64,000 bases of DNA from Mesorhizobium_B sp035998495 (GTDB taxonomy: Bacteria; Pseudomonadota; Alphaproteobacteria; Rhizobiales; Rhizobiaceae). This document shows, one piece after another, positions 23,700 to 31,534 of the stretch. A program made the position numbers and the translations under genes. A model generated the notes under the pieces. The model searched no databases. It was not told where the DNA came from and worked only from the letters and a program-made list of their open reading frames with translations. Where the stretch lies: NCBI GenBank assembly GCA_035998495.1, contig DASYHP010000067.1, positions 1-64,000 on the forward strand, in the 5' to 3' direction. Every line of letters begins with the position of its first letter. Within the stretch, counting starts at the first letter, position 1.

Positions 23700-25532
23700 T
23701 CATGTTTGCGGCAGCGGGGTCTGCGACGCCGGGGTGTCGGCGGGCTCCACATTCATCACGCGGCCGGGGCGTCGGGGCGGCGCGAGCGGCGTGGGCACGG
23801 GCATGTTGCCCTTCATGAATCCCCGCCCGGCCTGGAGGCCCCCCACGATCTGCGCGTCGAGGCGCGCGGCGTCCCGGCGGCGCACATCCTCCATGATCTC
23901 GACGGCTTCGTTCTGCTCGACGCCCACGGCCTCCAGCGCCGCCTGGCCGAACAGCATGGCCGATTCGAGGGTCTCGCGGATCTGGTAGTCCACGCCCTCC
24001 GCGATGATCTGAATGGCCGCCGCGCGATCATAGGCACGGGCGAGCACCTGCGCCTGCGGGAACTCGGCCTTCAGGTTCTGGATGATCTTGAGCGCGACCT
24101 CCGGCTTGTCCACGCAGACCATGACCGCGCGCGCGCGGCCCGCGCCGGCGGCGTGCAGGATGTCGAGGCGGGTGCCGTCGCCGTAATAGACCTTGAAGCC
24201 AAAGGTGGCCGCGGCCTGGATCATCTCCACGTCGTTGTCGATGATCGAGACGTCGATGCCGCGCAGCAGAAGCGGCTGGCTGACGATCTGGCCGAAGCGG
24301 CCGAAGCCGATCACCAGCACGCTGCCGTCGAGGCCGTCGGCCACCTCGACCCCATCGAGGGAGGCGGTTCCGGACGGCAGCAGCCGCCGGATCGCCAGAA
24401 TCAGGAGCGGCGTCAGCGCCATGGAGATGATGACGGTCGCGGTCATCACCGAGTTGACCCGCGCGTCGAAGACGCCGGCGGTCGCGGCGGCGGCATAAAG
24501 CACGAAGGCGAACTCGCCGCCTTGGGCCAGGAGGCCCGCGCGCGTGACCGCTTCGGGCCATTTCGCGCCGAACAGCCGTCCCACGATCACGATGCCGACC
24601 ATCTTGACGAGCATGAGCGCGAGGACCGCGGCGGCGATGACGGGCCATGCGTCGGCGATTACCGAAAGGTCCAGCGACATGCCGACGCTCAAGAAGAACA
24701 GGCCGAGCAGGATGCCGCGGAAGGGCTCGATGTCGGCTTCGAGCTGATGGCGGAAGGTCGATTCGGACAGAAGCACGCCGGCCAGGAAGGCGCCCATGGC
24801 CATGGAGAGCCCCCCTAGCTGCATGGCGAGCGCGGAGCCCAGCACCACGAGCAGGGCCGCGGCCGTCATCACCTCGCGGGCATGGGCGTTGGCGAGCAGC
24901 CGGAACATCGGGTTGAGCAGCCAGCGGCCGGCGGCGACAAGAGCTGCGACCGCGCCAAGCGCGAGCAGGATCGCCGTCCAGCCATCGCCGGCATCGGCCG
25001 GCGCGCCGCGGACGCTTAAGAGCGCCACGATGGCCAGCAGCGGCACGATGCTCAGATCCTCCAGAAGCAGGATGGAGACGACGCGCTGGCCCTCGGGCGT
25101 GGCCTGGTCGCCGCGCTCCTCCATGATCTGCATGACGATGGCGGTGGAAGAGATGGTGAAGCCGAGGCCGGCGACGAAGGCCACGGCGGGAGCGAAGCCC
25201 GCCGCCATGCCCAACAGTGTCAGCAGCAACCCGCAGACCAGAACCTGAGAAACGCCGATGCCGAAAATCTCGCGCCGCAGGCTCCACAGCCGCGAGGGCT
25301 GCATTTCGAGCCCGATCACGAACAGGAACATGACGACGCCCAACTCGGCGATGTGCAGGATCGATTCGGGATCGGCGAAGAGGCCCAGGCCGAAGGGGCC
25401 GATCACGAGGCCGGCGGTCAGATAGCCGAGCACCGAGCCCAGGCCGAGCCGCTTGAAGAGCGGCACGGCGACTACGCCGGCGGCGAGCAGGCTCACCGCG
25501 TAAACGAGATTCGAGTCTGCTGCGACCGCCAT
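23700..25532 (-). CDS. CPA2 family monovalent cation:proton antiporter (Kef-type)
   Basis: Inner-membrane antiporter of 610 residues. About a dozen hydrophobic segments fill the first 390 residues, with family motifs such as GYLTAGLVIGPFGLGLF, GFTISSTAIVMQIM and LAQGGEFAFVLY. A cytoplasmic TrkA-N/RCK domain follows (VLVIGFGRFGQIVS, nucleotide-binding loop). It exchanges potassium or sodium for protons; the RCK domain senses NAD(H) or glutathione adducts in Kef proteins. A short Pro-rich tail ends it. No KefF/KefG partner is adjacent. Confidence 0.92.
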   Translation of the reverse strand: MAVAADSNLVYAVSLLAAGVVAVPLFKRLGLGSVLGYLTAGLVIGPFGLGLFADPESILHIAELGVVMFLFVIGLEMQPSRLWSLRREIFGIGVSQVLVCGLLLTLLGMAAGFAPAVAFVAGLGFTISSTAIVMQIMEERGDQATPEGQRVVSILLLEDLSIVPLLAIVALLSVRGAPADAGDGWTAILLALGAVAALVAAGRWLLNPMFRLLANAHAREVMTAAALLVVLGSALAMQLGGLSMAMGAFLAGVLLSESTFRHQLEADIEPFRGILLGLFFLSVGMSLDLSVIADAWPVIAAAVLALMLVKMVGIVIVGRLFGAKWPEAVTRAGLLAQGGEFAFVLYAAAATAGVFDARVNSVMTATVIISMALTPLLILAIRRLLPSGTASLDGVEVADGLDGSVLVIGFGRFGQIVSQPLLLRGIDVSIIDNDVEMIQAAATFGFKVYYGDGTRLDILHAAGAGRARAVMVCVDKPEVALKIIQNLKAEFPQAQVLARAYDRAAAIQIIAEGVDYQIRETLESAMLFGQAALEAVGVEQNEAVEIMEDVRRRDAARLDAQIVGGLQAGRGFMKGNMPVPTPLAPPRRPGRVMNVEPADTPASQTPLPQT

Positions 25533-25630
25533 GCGCCCCCGCTCGCCCTCGCGAGAGCGGCGAGGGCTGGAGAACTATGGGAAGCGGTCAGGCGAAAGGC
25601 AATGCGCCGAACGGGCAGGGCAGGCGGGAG

Positions 25631-25759
25631 CTACTCGCCGGGCTTGACGTGGTCCCTGGGCTTTCCGGACGTCAGGAACACAACAACGGCGGCGAGGATC
25701 AGCGCTCCGACCGGAAACATGCTCGTGACGATGAGATACTGAACATCAGCGTCCGTCAT
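25631..25759 (-). CDS. Tiny single-span membrane protein
   Basis: A 42-residue product beginning MTDADVQYLIVTSMF, with one transmembrane helix (about residues 8-32) and a short charged tail. Its ATG overlaps the stop of the preceding gene as ATGA (25756-25759), a sign of translational coupling. An in-frame ATG 63 bases upstream is less likely for that reason. It is the last gene of a three-gene micro-operon. Function unknown. Confidence 0.6.
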   Translation of the reverse strand: MTDADVQYLIVTSMFPVGALILAAVVVFLTSGKPRDHVKPGE

Positions 25760-25980
25760 GGAACAGGCCTTCCCAGAACCCATCTTGCTGAGAGATGTAG
25801 GGTGCCGCCCGCTGCCAAGCAAATCAGGAACTGAATGGCCAAGATCGTCAAGGAGAGGCTTGAAGCTCCTCCGATAACCGCCACCGCGGGAGCCAATCCG
25901 CCGATGGCAACGACTGCGATCGCCACTCCGTTCAGAAAGGTCGCCGCGAGCTTCGTGCGCTCGTTGTGAACGAGGCTCAT
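25756..25980 (-). CDS. Small two-helix membrane protein
   Basis: A 74-residue product beginning MSLVHNERTKL with two hydrophobic stretches (about residues 12-38 and 42-62). Both ends overlap neighbours by ATGA: its start with the stop of the secreted-protein gene (25977-25980) and its stop with the start of the 42-residue gene (25756-25759). Small proteins beginning with HNERTKL appear familiar from alphaproteobacteria, but I cannot give a family or function. Confidence 0.65.
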   Translation of the reverse strand: MSLVHNERTKLAATFLNGVAIAVVAIGGLAPAVAVIGGASSLSLTILAIQFLICLAAGGTLHLSARWVLGRPVP

Positions 25981-26519
25981 TCGGCGGCGAGGGCGCCGAT
26001 CGCCTGTTTCTCGACGCGCTTCAAGTTCATGCCGATCACCGGCACCAGCTCTTCCTCCACCCGCACGGAAACGGTGATCGTCATGGTGTCGCGGTCGGGC
26101 AGGTTGGCGAGCATGGCGCCCTTGAGCTGGTTGCGGTTGAGCGTCAGCACCATCTTCTTGGCCCCCACCACATTGCCGGCGACGATATCGAGGCCCTTGC
26201 CCTCCGCGCCGTCCTGGAACGTGCCGCGATAGCCCTTGCCGCCGGCCCGCTCCACCGTCGCCGTCATCTTCTGCGTGAACACGCCGACCCGGCAGCCGCC
26301 GTCGAGCGTCATGCCCACTTCGGCGTCCGGCGTCGAACCCGTGAAGGTGCAGACGAACTTTGTGCCCTTGAACTTGCCGGCGATGATCTCGCCCGGGCCG
26401 ACCCACTCGCCCGCGACATTGCGGAAGAACGCCTTGTCCTGCTCCGCCGAGCCGGCCGAGGCCGGGGCGGCCGCGAACAGGACCACGGGCGCAAGGGCGA
26501 GGCGGAGCAGGTTGTTCAT
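25977..26519 (-). CDS. Secreted protein of unknown function
   Basis: A 180-residue product with a clear signal peptide (MNNLLRLALAPVVLFAA, cleavage near ASA). The mature part is beta-rich, containing GEWVGPGEIIAGKFKGTKF and a later Thr-rich MTITVSVRVEEE stretch, suggestive of a small barrel or lipocalin-like fold, though that is only impression. Two membrane micro-proteins follow by four-base overlaps, so the three products may work together in the envelope. No catalytic motif is evident. Confidence 0.75.
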   Translation of the reverse strand: MNNLLRLALAPVVLFAAAPASAGSAEQDKAFFRNVAGEWVGPGEIIAGKFKGTKFVCTFTGSTPDAEVGMTLDGGCRVGVFTQKMTATVERAGGKGYRGTFQDGAEGKGLDIVAGNVVGAKKMVLTLNRNQLKGAMLANLPDRDTMTITVSVRVEEELVPVIGMNLKRVEKQAIGALAAE

Positions 26520-26588
26520 GAAGCGATCCGGGCGTTCGGGGCGACAAGGAATGTGGTCGGAACTTCGCCGGGATTGGTTAATGGATCG

Positions 26589-27671
26589 TCACTTGCCGAA
26601 TCGTTCCGGGCGCGCGCTGGCAGCGCGGCTCGGCGCCTGCTTCTCGCGTTCGGCCAGGCGCAGGAGGGCGGCCAGGAAGTCGCCGACGCCCGGCCGCCGC
26701 AACGCCGCGAAGGGCAGGGGGCGCGCCGCTTCCATGGCGGCGATGCCGATGCGGGCGGTCATCATGCCGTTGATCACGCCCTCGCCCAGGCGAGCCGACA
26801 AGCGCGCGGCCAGGCCATGCCCGACCAGTTGCTGCACGAGGCTGTCGCCCGCCGCGATCGAGCCGGTGACGGCCAGATGCGCCAGCGCGCTGCGGGCCAG
26901 GCGAAAGAAGCCGAGCGTTCCCGGCCGGCCGCCATAGAGCTCGGACAAGCGCCGCACCAGGCGCGCGCCTTCCCACAAGACGTAAGCGACGTCGAACAGC
27001 GCGCGAGGACTCACGGTGGTGACGAGCGACACGCGCTTGGCGGCGTCGAGCACCAGGATCTTCGCCCGCGCGTCGAGCGGCGCCAGAAGCTCGCGCTCGG
27101 CGAGCCCGAGCAGCGCGGCCCCGTCGATGATGTCGCCTTGGGTGTCGGCCAGCACGCGCCGGCCGGCGGCGGTCTCCGGCTTGCTCGCCAGCAACGAGGC
27201 CAGCTCGGCCGTGACGCGGCGCGCGGCCTGGGCGTCGTCGCGCGAAGACGCCTGCGCCGCGCGGGCCCGCATGGCCTCCACCGAGGCCAGGCGGCGCAGG
27301 GCCAAGCCTTCGCGCGCCAGGATCACCGCGACGGCGAGGACGGCGAGCGCGGCCGCCCCGGCTGCGAGCCAGCCGAGCCATTCGTGCCGCGCCCAAAGGT
27401 CTCGGATCAACGCATCGATCCAGAGGCCGAGCGCAAGCGAGACGAGAACCCCAAGGGCGGCGACAAGGGCGGCGCCGATCACGGAGCGTCGCGGCGTGGG
27501 CACCGGCAAGGGCGGCAGGGCCGAGGGATCGACGGTGTCGAAGACGTCGATCTCGGCCGGCATGACGCCTTCGTCCTGCGCGGCGAAGGCGCGAGGGACC
27601 CGCGTCGGCGCTTCCGCCTCGCGCGGCGGCGGGTCGATCCTGAAAGCAGCGGGTTGTCGCGGGTCGCTCAT
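26589..27671 (-). CDS. YcjF family inner-membrane protein (TIGR01620/DUF697)
   Basis: A 360-residue protein with a Pro-rich N-terminus, two membrane helices at about 63-85 and 98-122, and a C-terminal DUF697-like helical domain. The last contains GSIAAGDSLVQQLVGHGLAARLSARLGEGVINGMM. YcjF proteins are encoded with the GTPase-like YcjX and linked to envelope or phage-shock-type stress in enterobacteria; function is otherwise unknown. Its ATG overlaps the stop of the ycjX-like gene by four bases, which supports coupled expression. Confidence 0.85.
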   Translation of the reverse strand: MSDPRQPAAFRIDPPPREAEAPTRVPRAFAAQDEGVMPAEIDVFDTVDPSALPPLPVPTPRRSVIGAALVAALGVLVSLALGLWIDALIRDLWARHEWLGWLAAGAAALAVLAVAVILAREGLALRRLASVEAMRARAAQASSRDDAQAARRVTAELASLLASKPETAAGRRVLADTQGDIIDGAALLGLAERELLAPLDARAKILVLDAAKRVSLVTTVSPRALFDVAYVLWEGARLVRRLSELYGGRPGTLGFFRLARSALAHLAVTGSIAAGDSLVQQLVGHGLAARLSARLGEGVINGMMTARIGIAAMEAARPLPFAALRRPGVGDFLAALLRLAEREKQAPSRAASARPERFGK

Positions 27672-29191
27672 GCCAGGCGGTCTCCCAACAGGAATTGGAG
27701 CGCGCGGTCGAGTCGGATATGCGGCAGCGATAGAAGCGCCCCGTCGGCGGACCGCTCCAGCCGGGGCGGGCGGAAACGCACGAAGCGCACCGCGACTGGA
27801 TTGCCGTCACCTGGCCGCGCATCGAGCACCGCATCGGCGTTTTTCGGCAAGTCGCCGGGAAAGACAGCCGTTTCCGTTTCGCCGTCGAAGGTTTGGTCGC
27901 CGATGGTCTCGCCGATCAGCGGCGTTCCGATGATGACCGGCAGCGTTTCAAAACCTTGCTTCGCCGTGCCTTCGCGCGTGGCGCGCACTGCGGCCATCGC
28001 CACCACGTCCACATCGGCGCCGGCCAGGCCGGCGCGTTCGGTCGCGCGGCGGGTCAGGCGGCGCACGATCGCCTGCAGCCGGTCGTGGCTCTCGTGATGG
28101 AGGTGGTCGGCCTTGGTGGCGGCGACCAGGATTCGGTCGATGCGCCGTGCGAAGAGGTCGCCCAGAAGCGAGCCCGCGCCGACGCGAAAGCAGGCCAGGA
28201 TCTCGGTCAGGGCGCGCTCCAGGTCGGACACGGCCGCCGGCCCGGCGTTCAGCGCCTGGAGCGCGTCGATCAGCACGATCTGCCGGTCGAGCTTGGCCAC
28301 ATGCTCGCGGAAGAACGGCTTCACCACATGCGTCTTGTAGGCCTCGAAGCGGCGTTCCATCATAGCGTAAAGCGAGCCGCTCCGCCCCTGCGCCTCGGTC
28401 GGCAGCGGCGAGAAGGTCAGCGCGGGCGAGCCTTCCAGATCACCCGGCATGAGGAAGCGGCCGGGCGGGAGGGTGGAAAGCGCGCGCCGGTCCTCCTTGC
28501 AGGCGCGCAGATAGCCGGCGAAGGCGTCGGCGAGGCTGCGCGCCGTCATCTCGTTGGCCGGCCCGCCCGGATCGGCGGCTTGCGCGAGCGTGCGCCATGC
28601 CGCGGAAAGCTCGCCCCTGACGGGCAGTTGCGCCAGTTCCCACGAGTCGCGGCTGAACTGCGCGAAGGTCCTGTCCAGGAGCGGCAGGTCCAGAAGCCAC
28701 TCGCCGGGATAGTCCACGATGTCGAGAGAAAGATGCCCGCGGCCGAACAAGCGTCCCCAGCCCGAGGCGGACTGGTATTCGATCGTCAGGCGCAGCTCGG
28801 AGATGGCGCGCGTGGATTCGGGCCACACCCGCGATCCAACCAGCGCGTCGACGTGGTCCTCGTATTGGAAGCGGGGCACGGCATCGTCGGGCTGGTGTTC
28901 GAGAAAGGCGCGGGCGATCCGGCCGGAGTGGAGCGGCTCGAACAGCGGCAGGCGCCCGCCATGGATCAGGTTGTGGACGAGCGACGAGATGAACACGGTC
29001 TTGCCGGCCCGTGACAGGCCGGTCACGCCCAGGCGCAGGGTGGGCGAGAAGAGATCGCCGGCGCGGCTGCCCAGCGCGTCAAGCGCGATCAACGCGTCGT
29101 CGGCCAAGCTGGTCAGCGCCGCCAAATGTTCGTTCCCAGTGGGTTGCAGCCTCGATATAGGCCGGGTGAGCGCGCCGCCAAACCGGCTCAA
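27668..29191 (-). CDS. ycjX: YcjX-like P-loop protein
   Basis: A 507-residue cytoplasmic protein with a Walker A motif GLSRAGKT at residues 58-65 and the family segments FISSLVHNLIHGGRLP and DIVDYPGEWLLDLPLL, the second acting as a Walker B/switch region. YcjX proteins are a GTPase-like class often paired with YcjF; the pairing is kept here with a four-base overlap. Its start at 29191 also overlaps the stop of the SixA-like gene by four bases, so all three may be translationally coupled. Role in envelope stress is inferred from the pairing. Confidence 0.9.
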   Translation of the reverse strand: MSRFGGALTRPISRLQPTGNEHLAALTSLADDALIALDALGSRAGDLFSPTLRLGVTGLSRAGKTVFISSLVHNLIHGGRLPLFEPLHSGRIARAFLEHQPDDAVPRFQYEDHVDALVGSRVWPESTRAISELRLTIEYQSASGWGRLFGRGHLSLDIVDYPGEWLLDLPLLDRTFAQFSRDSWELAQLPVRGELSAAWRTLAQAADPGGPANEMTARSLADAFAGYLRACKEDRRALSTLPPGRFLMPGDLEGSPALTFSPLPTEAQGRSGSLYAMMERRFEAYKTHVVKPFFREHVAKLDRQIVLIDALQALNAGPAAVSDLERALTEILACFRVGAGSLLGDLFARRIDRILVAATKADHLHHESHDRLQAIVRRLTRRATERAGLAGADVDVVAMAAVRATREGTAKQGFETLPVIIGTPLIGETIGDQTFDGETETAVFPGDLPKNADAVLDARPGDGNPVAVRFVRFRPPRLERSADGALLSLPHIRLDRALQFLLGDRLA

Positions 29192-29691
29192 CCCCGGTCG
29201 GGCGTGAGAAAAGCGCGCAGCGTTGCCCGGCCCGGCGCCAGATCGCCGAGGCTGCCGTCGAAGTCGAACACGGCAAGCCCCGAGGTCGGAAAGCCTTTCG
29301 CCAGCCTGCCGCGCGCTTCGGCGTCGCCGCCCTCGTCGGCCAGCATCCCGGCCAGCTCTTCCGTGGCGGGGTTGTGTCCGACAAGAAGCAGGGCGGCCGC
29401 CTGCTCGCCCTGCAGTTCGCGCAGGTAGCCGTCCGCCTCCGCCTCATACAGTTTTCGCGAGAACTCGACCTGATCCTCCCGGAAGGGGAGGCCTAACCCG
29501 GTGAGCGTTTCCCGCGTGCGGCGCGATGCGGAGCACAGCACCCGTTCGGGCAGCGCGAATCGTTTCGCCATCTCGCCCCCGATCCGGGCGATGTCCTCCA
29601 CGCCGCGAGGGTCGAGCGGACGATCGAAGTCCTTCATGCCGCCGGAGGCTTTCACGGCTTTCGCGTGCCGCAGCAGGAAAAGCGTGGTCAT
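29188..29691 (-). CDS. SixA-type phosphohistidine phosphatase
   Basis: A 167-residue histidine-phosphatase-superfamily enzyme. The catalytic RH motif is in LFLLRHAKA (R8, H9), with R57/R58 in SRRTRETL and the second histidine H106 in LLVGHNPATEEL. SixA proteins remove phosphate from phosphohistidine, classically on Hpt domains or on the nitrogen PTS in Escherichia coli. A stand-alone Hpt gene lies about 8 kb away, but a link is speculation. It is first in the overlapping set with YcjX and YcjF and divergent from dksA. Confidence 0.88.
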   Translation of the reverse strand: MTTLFLLRHAKAVKASGGMKDFDRPLDPRGVEDIARIGGEMAKRFALPERVLCSASRRTRETLTGLGLPFREDQVEFSRKLYEAEADGYLRELQGEQAAALLLVGHNPATEELAGMLADEGGDAEARGRLAKGFPTSGLAVFDFDGSLGDLAPGRATLRAFLTPDRG

Positions 29692-29912
29692 GGGGCGCTC
29701 CGGGCGGGTGAGGTGGGCCGGCCTGAACTAGTGGCCCGGCGTCCGCTCCGCAACGGCTTGGTAACCATCCCTGTGGCAACAGGGTCGCACCCGAGTCGCA
29801 AGCACCGAGTTGGCCTGACAATTGCGTGAGACGGAGGGACAAGCCGCTTGCGGGCTTGCGGGCGGCTGACTATAGAGCGCAAAAAAAACAACGTCATGGG
29901 GGACTGAGTCGA

Positions 29913-30329
29913 ATGGTCGAAGTCTTTGACAGGGCGTATGTTCCCTCCGATGACGAGCCGTTCATGAACGAGCGGCAAAAAGCCTATTTCCGCAGCAAGC
30001 TGCTCACCTGGAAGGGCGACATCCTGCGCGAGGCGCGCGAAACGCTCGAAATCCTCCAGCAGGAAAACGCCAACCATCCGGACCTCGCCGACCGCGCTTC
30101 CTCGGAAACGGACCGCGCCATCGAACTGCGCGCGCGGGACCGCCAGCGGAAGCTGATCGCCAAGATCGACTCGGCGCTGCAGCGGCTGGAGGAAGGCACT
30201 TACGGCTATTGCGAGGAAACCGGCGATCCCATCTCGCTCAAGCGGCTTTCCGCTCGCCCGATCGCGACGCTCTCCATCGAGGCGCAGGAGCGTCACGAGC
30301 GGCGCGAAAAGGTCTATCGCGACGACTGA
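29913..30329 (+). CDS. dksA: DksA, RNA polymerase-binding transcription factor
   Basis: A 138-residue DksA with an N-terminal coiled coil (about 20-95) whose tip would enter the RNA polymerase secondary channel, and a C-terminal globule. The C4 zinc site of E. coli DksA is reduced here to C100, T103, S121 and A124 (YGYCEETG and TLSIEAQE), so zinc binding is probably lost, as in many alphaproteobacterial homologues. It works with ppGpp in stringent control. An upstream in-frame ATG (29826) would add 29 atypical residues; the ATG at 29913 follows a GGGGGA purine tract. Confidence 0.93.
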   Translation: MVEVFDRAYVPSDDEPFMNERQKAYFRSKLLTWKGDILREARETLEILQQENANHPDLADRASSETDRAIELRARDRQRKLIAKIDSALQRLEEGTYGYCEETGDPISLKRLSARPIATLSIEAQERHERREKVYRDD

Positions 30330-30436
30330 GCGGAACCGGGCGGCCTGGCCTCCGTAGCCGCCCCGCGCTCCCATTCCATCCATTCGGGACGCCTGCGCGC
30401 CGCATAGCGGCGACAGGCGCGATCCGCGCCGAGGCC

Positions 30437-31297
30437 TCACCGCCTCCCGCTGGACAGTTCGCCCAAGAGCCGCGTCATCTCGTCGTCGAGGGAGGGCGGC
30501 CTGGCCGGCGACGTCCGCTGCTCGGCGGGCGAGGGCTCCAGCTCGTCGAAGCTGACTTCAAGCTCCCGCATCAGCGCCTCGTCCATGTCGTCGGGCTCGG
30601 CTCGGCGCGCGGGCTGCTGCGGTGCGCCCAAAAGCGGCGTCGCCGCGCGGGCCGGCGCGGTCGCGACCCTCGGCTCATTCGGGCGAGGCGGCTCCGGCCG
30701 CGGCTGGACGACCCGGACCGGCTGGGGCGCAGCCGGAGCCGCTCCGCTTTCCGGCGACGGGCGCGAGGGTGAGGCCGCCTGGACGCCCGGACGGTTGATA
30801 GGCGCGGCCAACGGCTCAGGGCTCCGAGCGGTGGTGGCCGGGGCTGGGACAGGCGCGCTTCGCTGGCCCACGGGGGTTGCGGGCCGAGGCGTCGGCGGCG
30901 CTTCGGGCGCCCGCTCGAACTCGGGCGTGGTGGGCGCGGGCGGGACGGCCGCATCAAGGTCGGCCGGAAACTCGCGCGTCCCGGACGGCCGCCGCTGCGC
31001 GAGCAGCCGGATGTTCTGCTCCACCACCACGTCGGTCGGTCCGCCGATCAGAAGCAGATGCTCCACATCGTCGCGGCGCACCAGGACGAGGCGTCGGTGG
31101 GTGTCGATGGCCGTGGCGTCCATCACCGCGAGCCGCGTCCTGCGGTTTCGCCCGCCCGCGACGAACGTGCCGCCGCGCAAGCCCCGCGCCAGCCGCACGA
31201 TGAGCAGCAACACGGCCAGGGCCGCCAGCGCGCCAAGCGTCCAGAGGATCGCCTCGACATATTGTGGCCCCGCCACATCCGCCAGCCAGTCCCGCAT
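30437..31297 (-). CDS. FliO-like membrane protein with Pro-rich tail
   Basis: A 286-residue protein. One membrane helix lies at about residues 14-36, then a basic FliO-type domain with the signatures LAVMDATAIDTHRRLVLVRR and HLLLIGGPTDVVVEQN. The remaining 150 residues are Pro/Ala/Arg-rich and probably disordered, ending in an acidic helix. FliO helps assemble the flagellar export gate, but no flagellar gene is nearby, so the role may differ. The frame is open far upstream to 32524; the ATG at 31297 fits the domain and the divergent cckA promoter. Confidence 0.75.
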   Translation of the reverse strand: MRDWLADVAGPQYVEAILWTLGALAALAVLLLIVRLARGLRGGTFVAGGRNRRTRLAVMDATAIDTHRRLVLVRRDDVEHLLLIGGPTDVVVEQNIRLLAQRRPSGTREFPADLDAAVPPAPTTPEFERAPEAPPTPRPATPVGQRSAPVPAPATTARSPEPLAAPINRPGVQAASPSRPSPESGAAPAAPQPVRVVQPRPEPPRPNEPRVATAPARAATPLLGAPQQPARRAEPDDMDEALMRELEVSFDELEPSPAEQRTSPARPPSLDDEMTRLLGELSSGRR

Positions 31298-31534
31298 GCC
31301 GCTCGACCTCCGCGCGCCCCCACCGGACAGTAGAATGCCGCGAGGCAGGACTGCAAGGAGCGGCCCGCGGCTCTCCCCCGGCGCAACGGAAGTTTCGGGC
31401 AAGCTGCAGCGGCCAGAACGGCGTCGCGCTTCACCCTGGCCCATCCGCTTGTTCGCGAAGGGCGAAATGTGGTTCATGCAAAACGGGGCGGACGAAAGCG
31501 CAGGCATGGCCGCTTGAGCGCGGCGGGGACGCGA

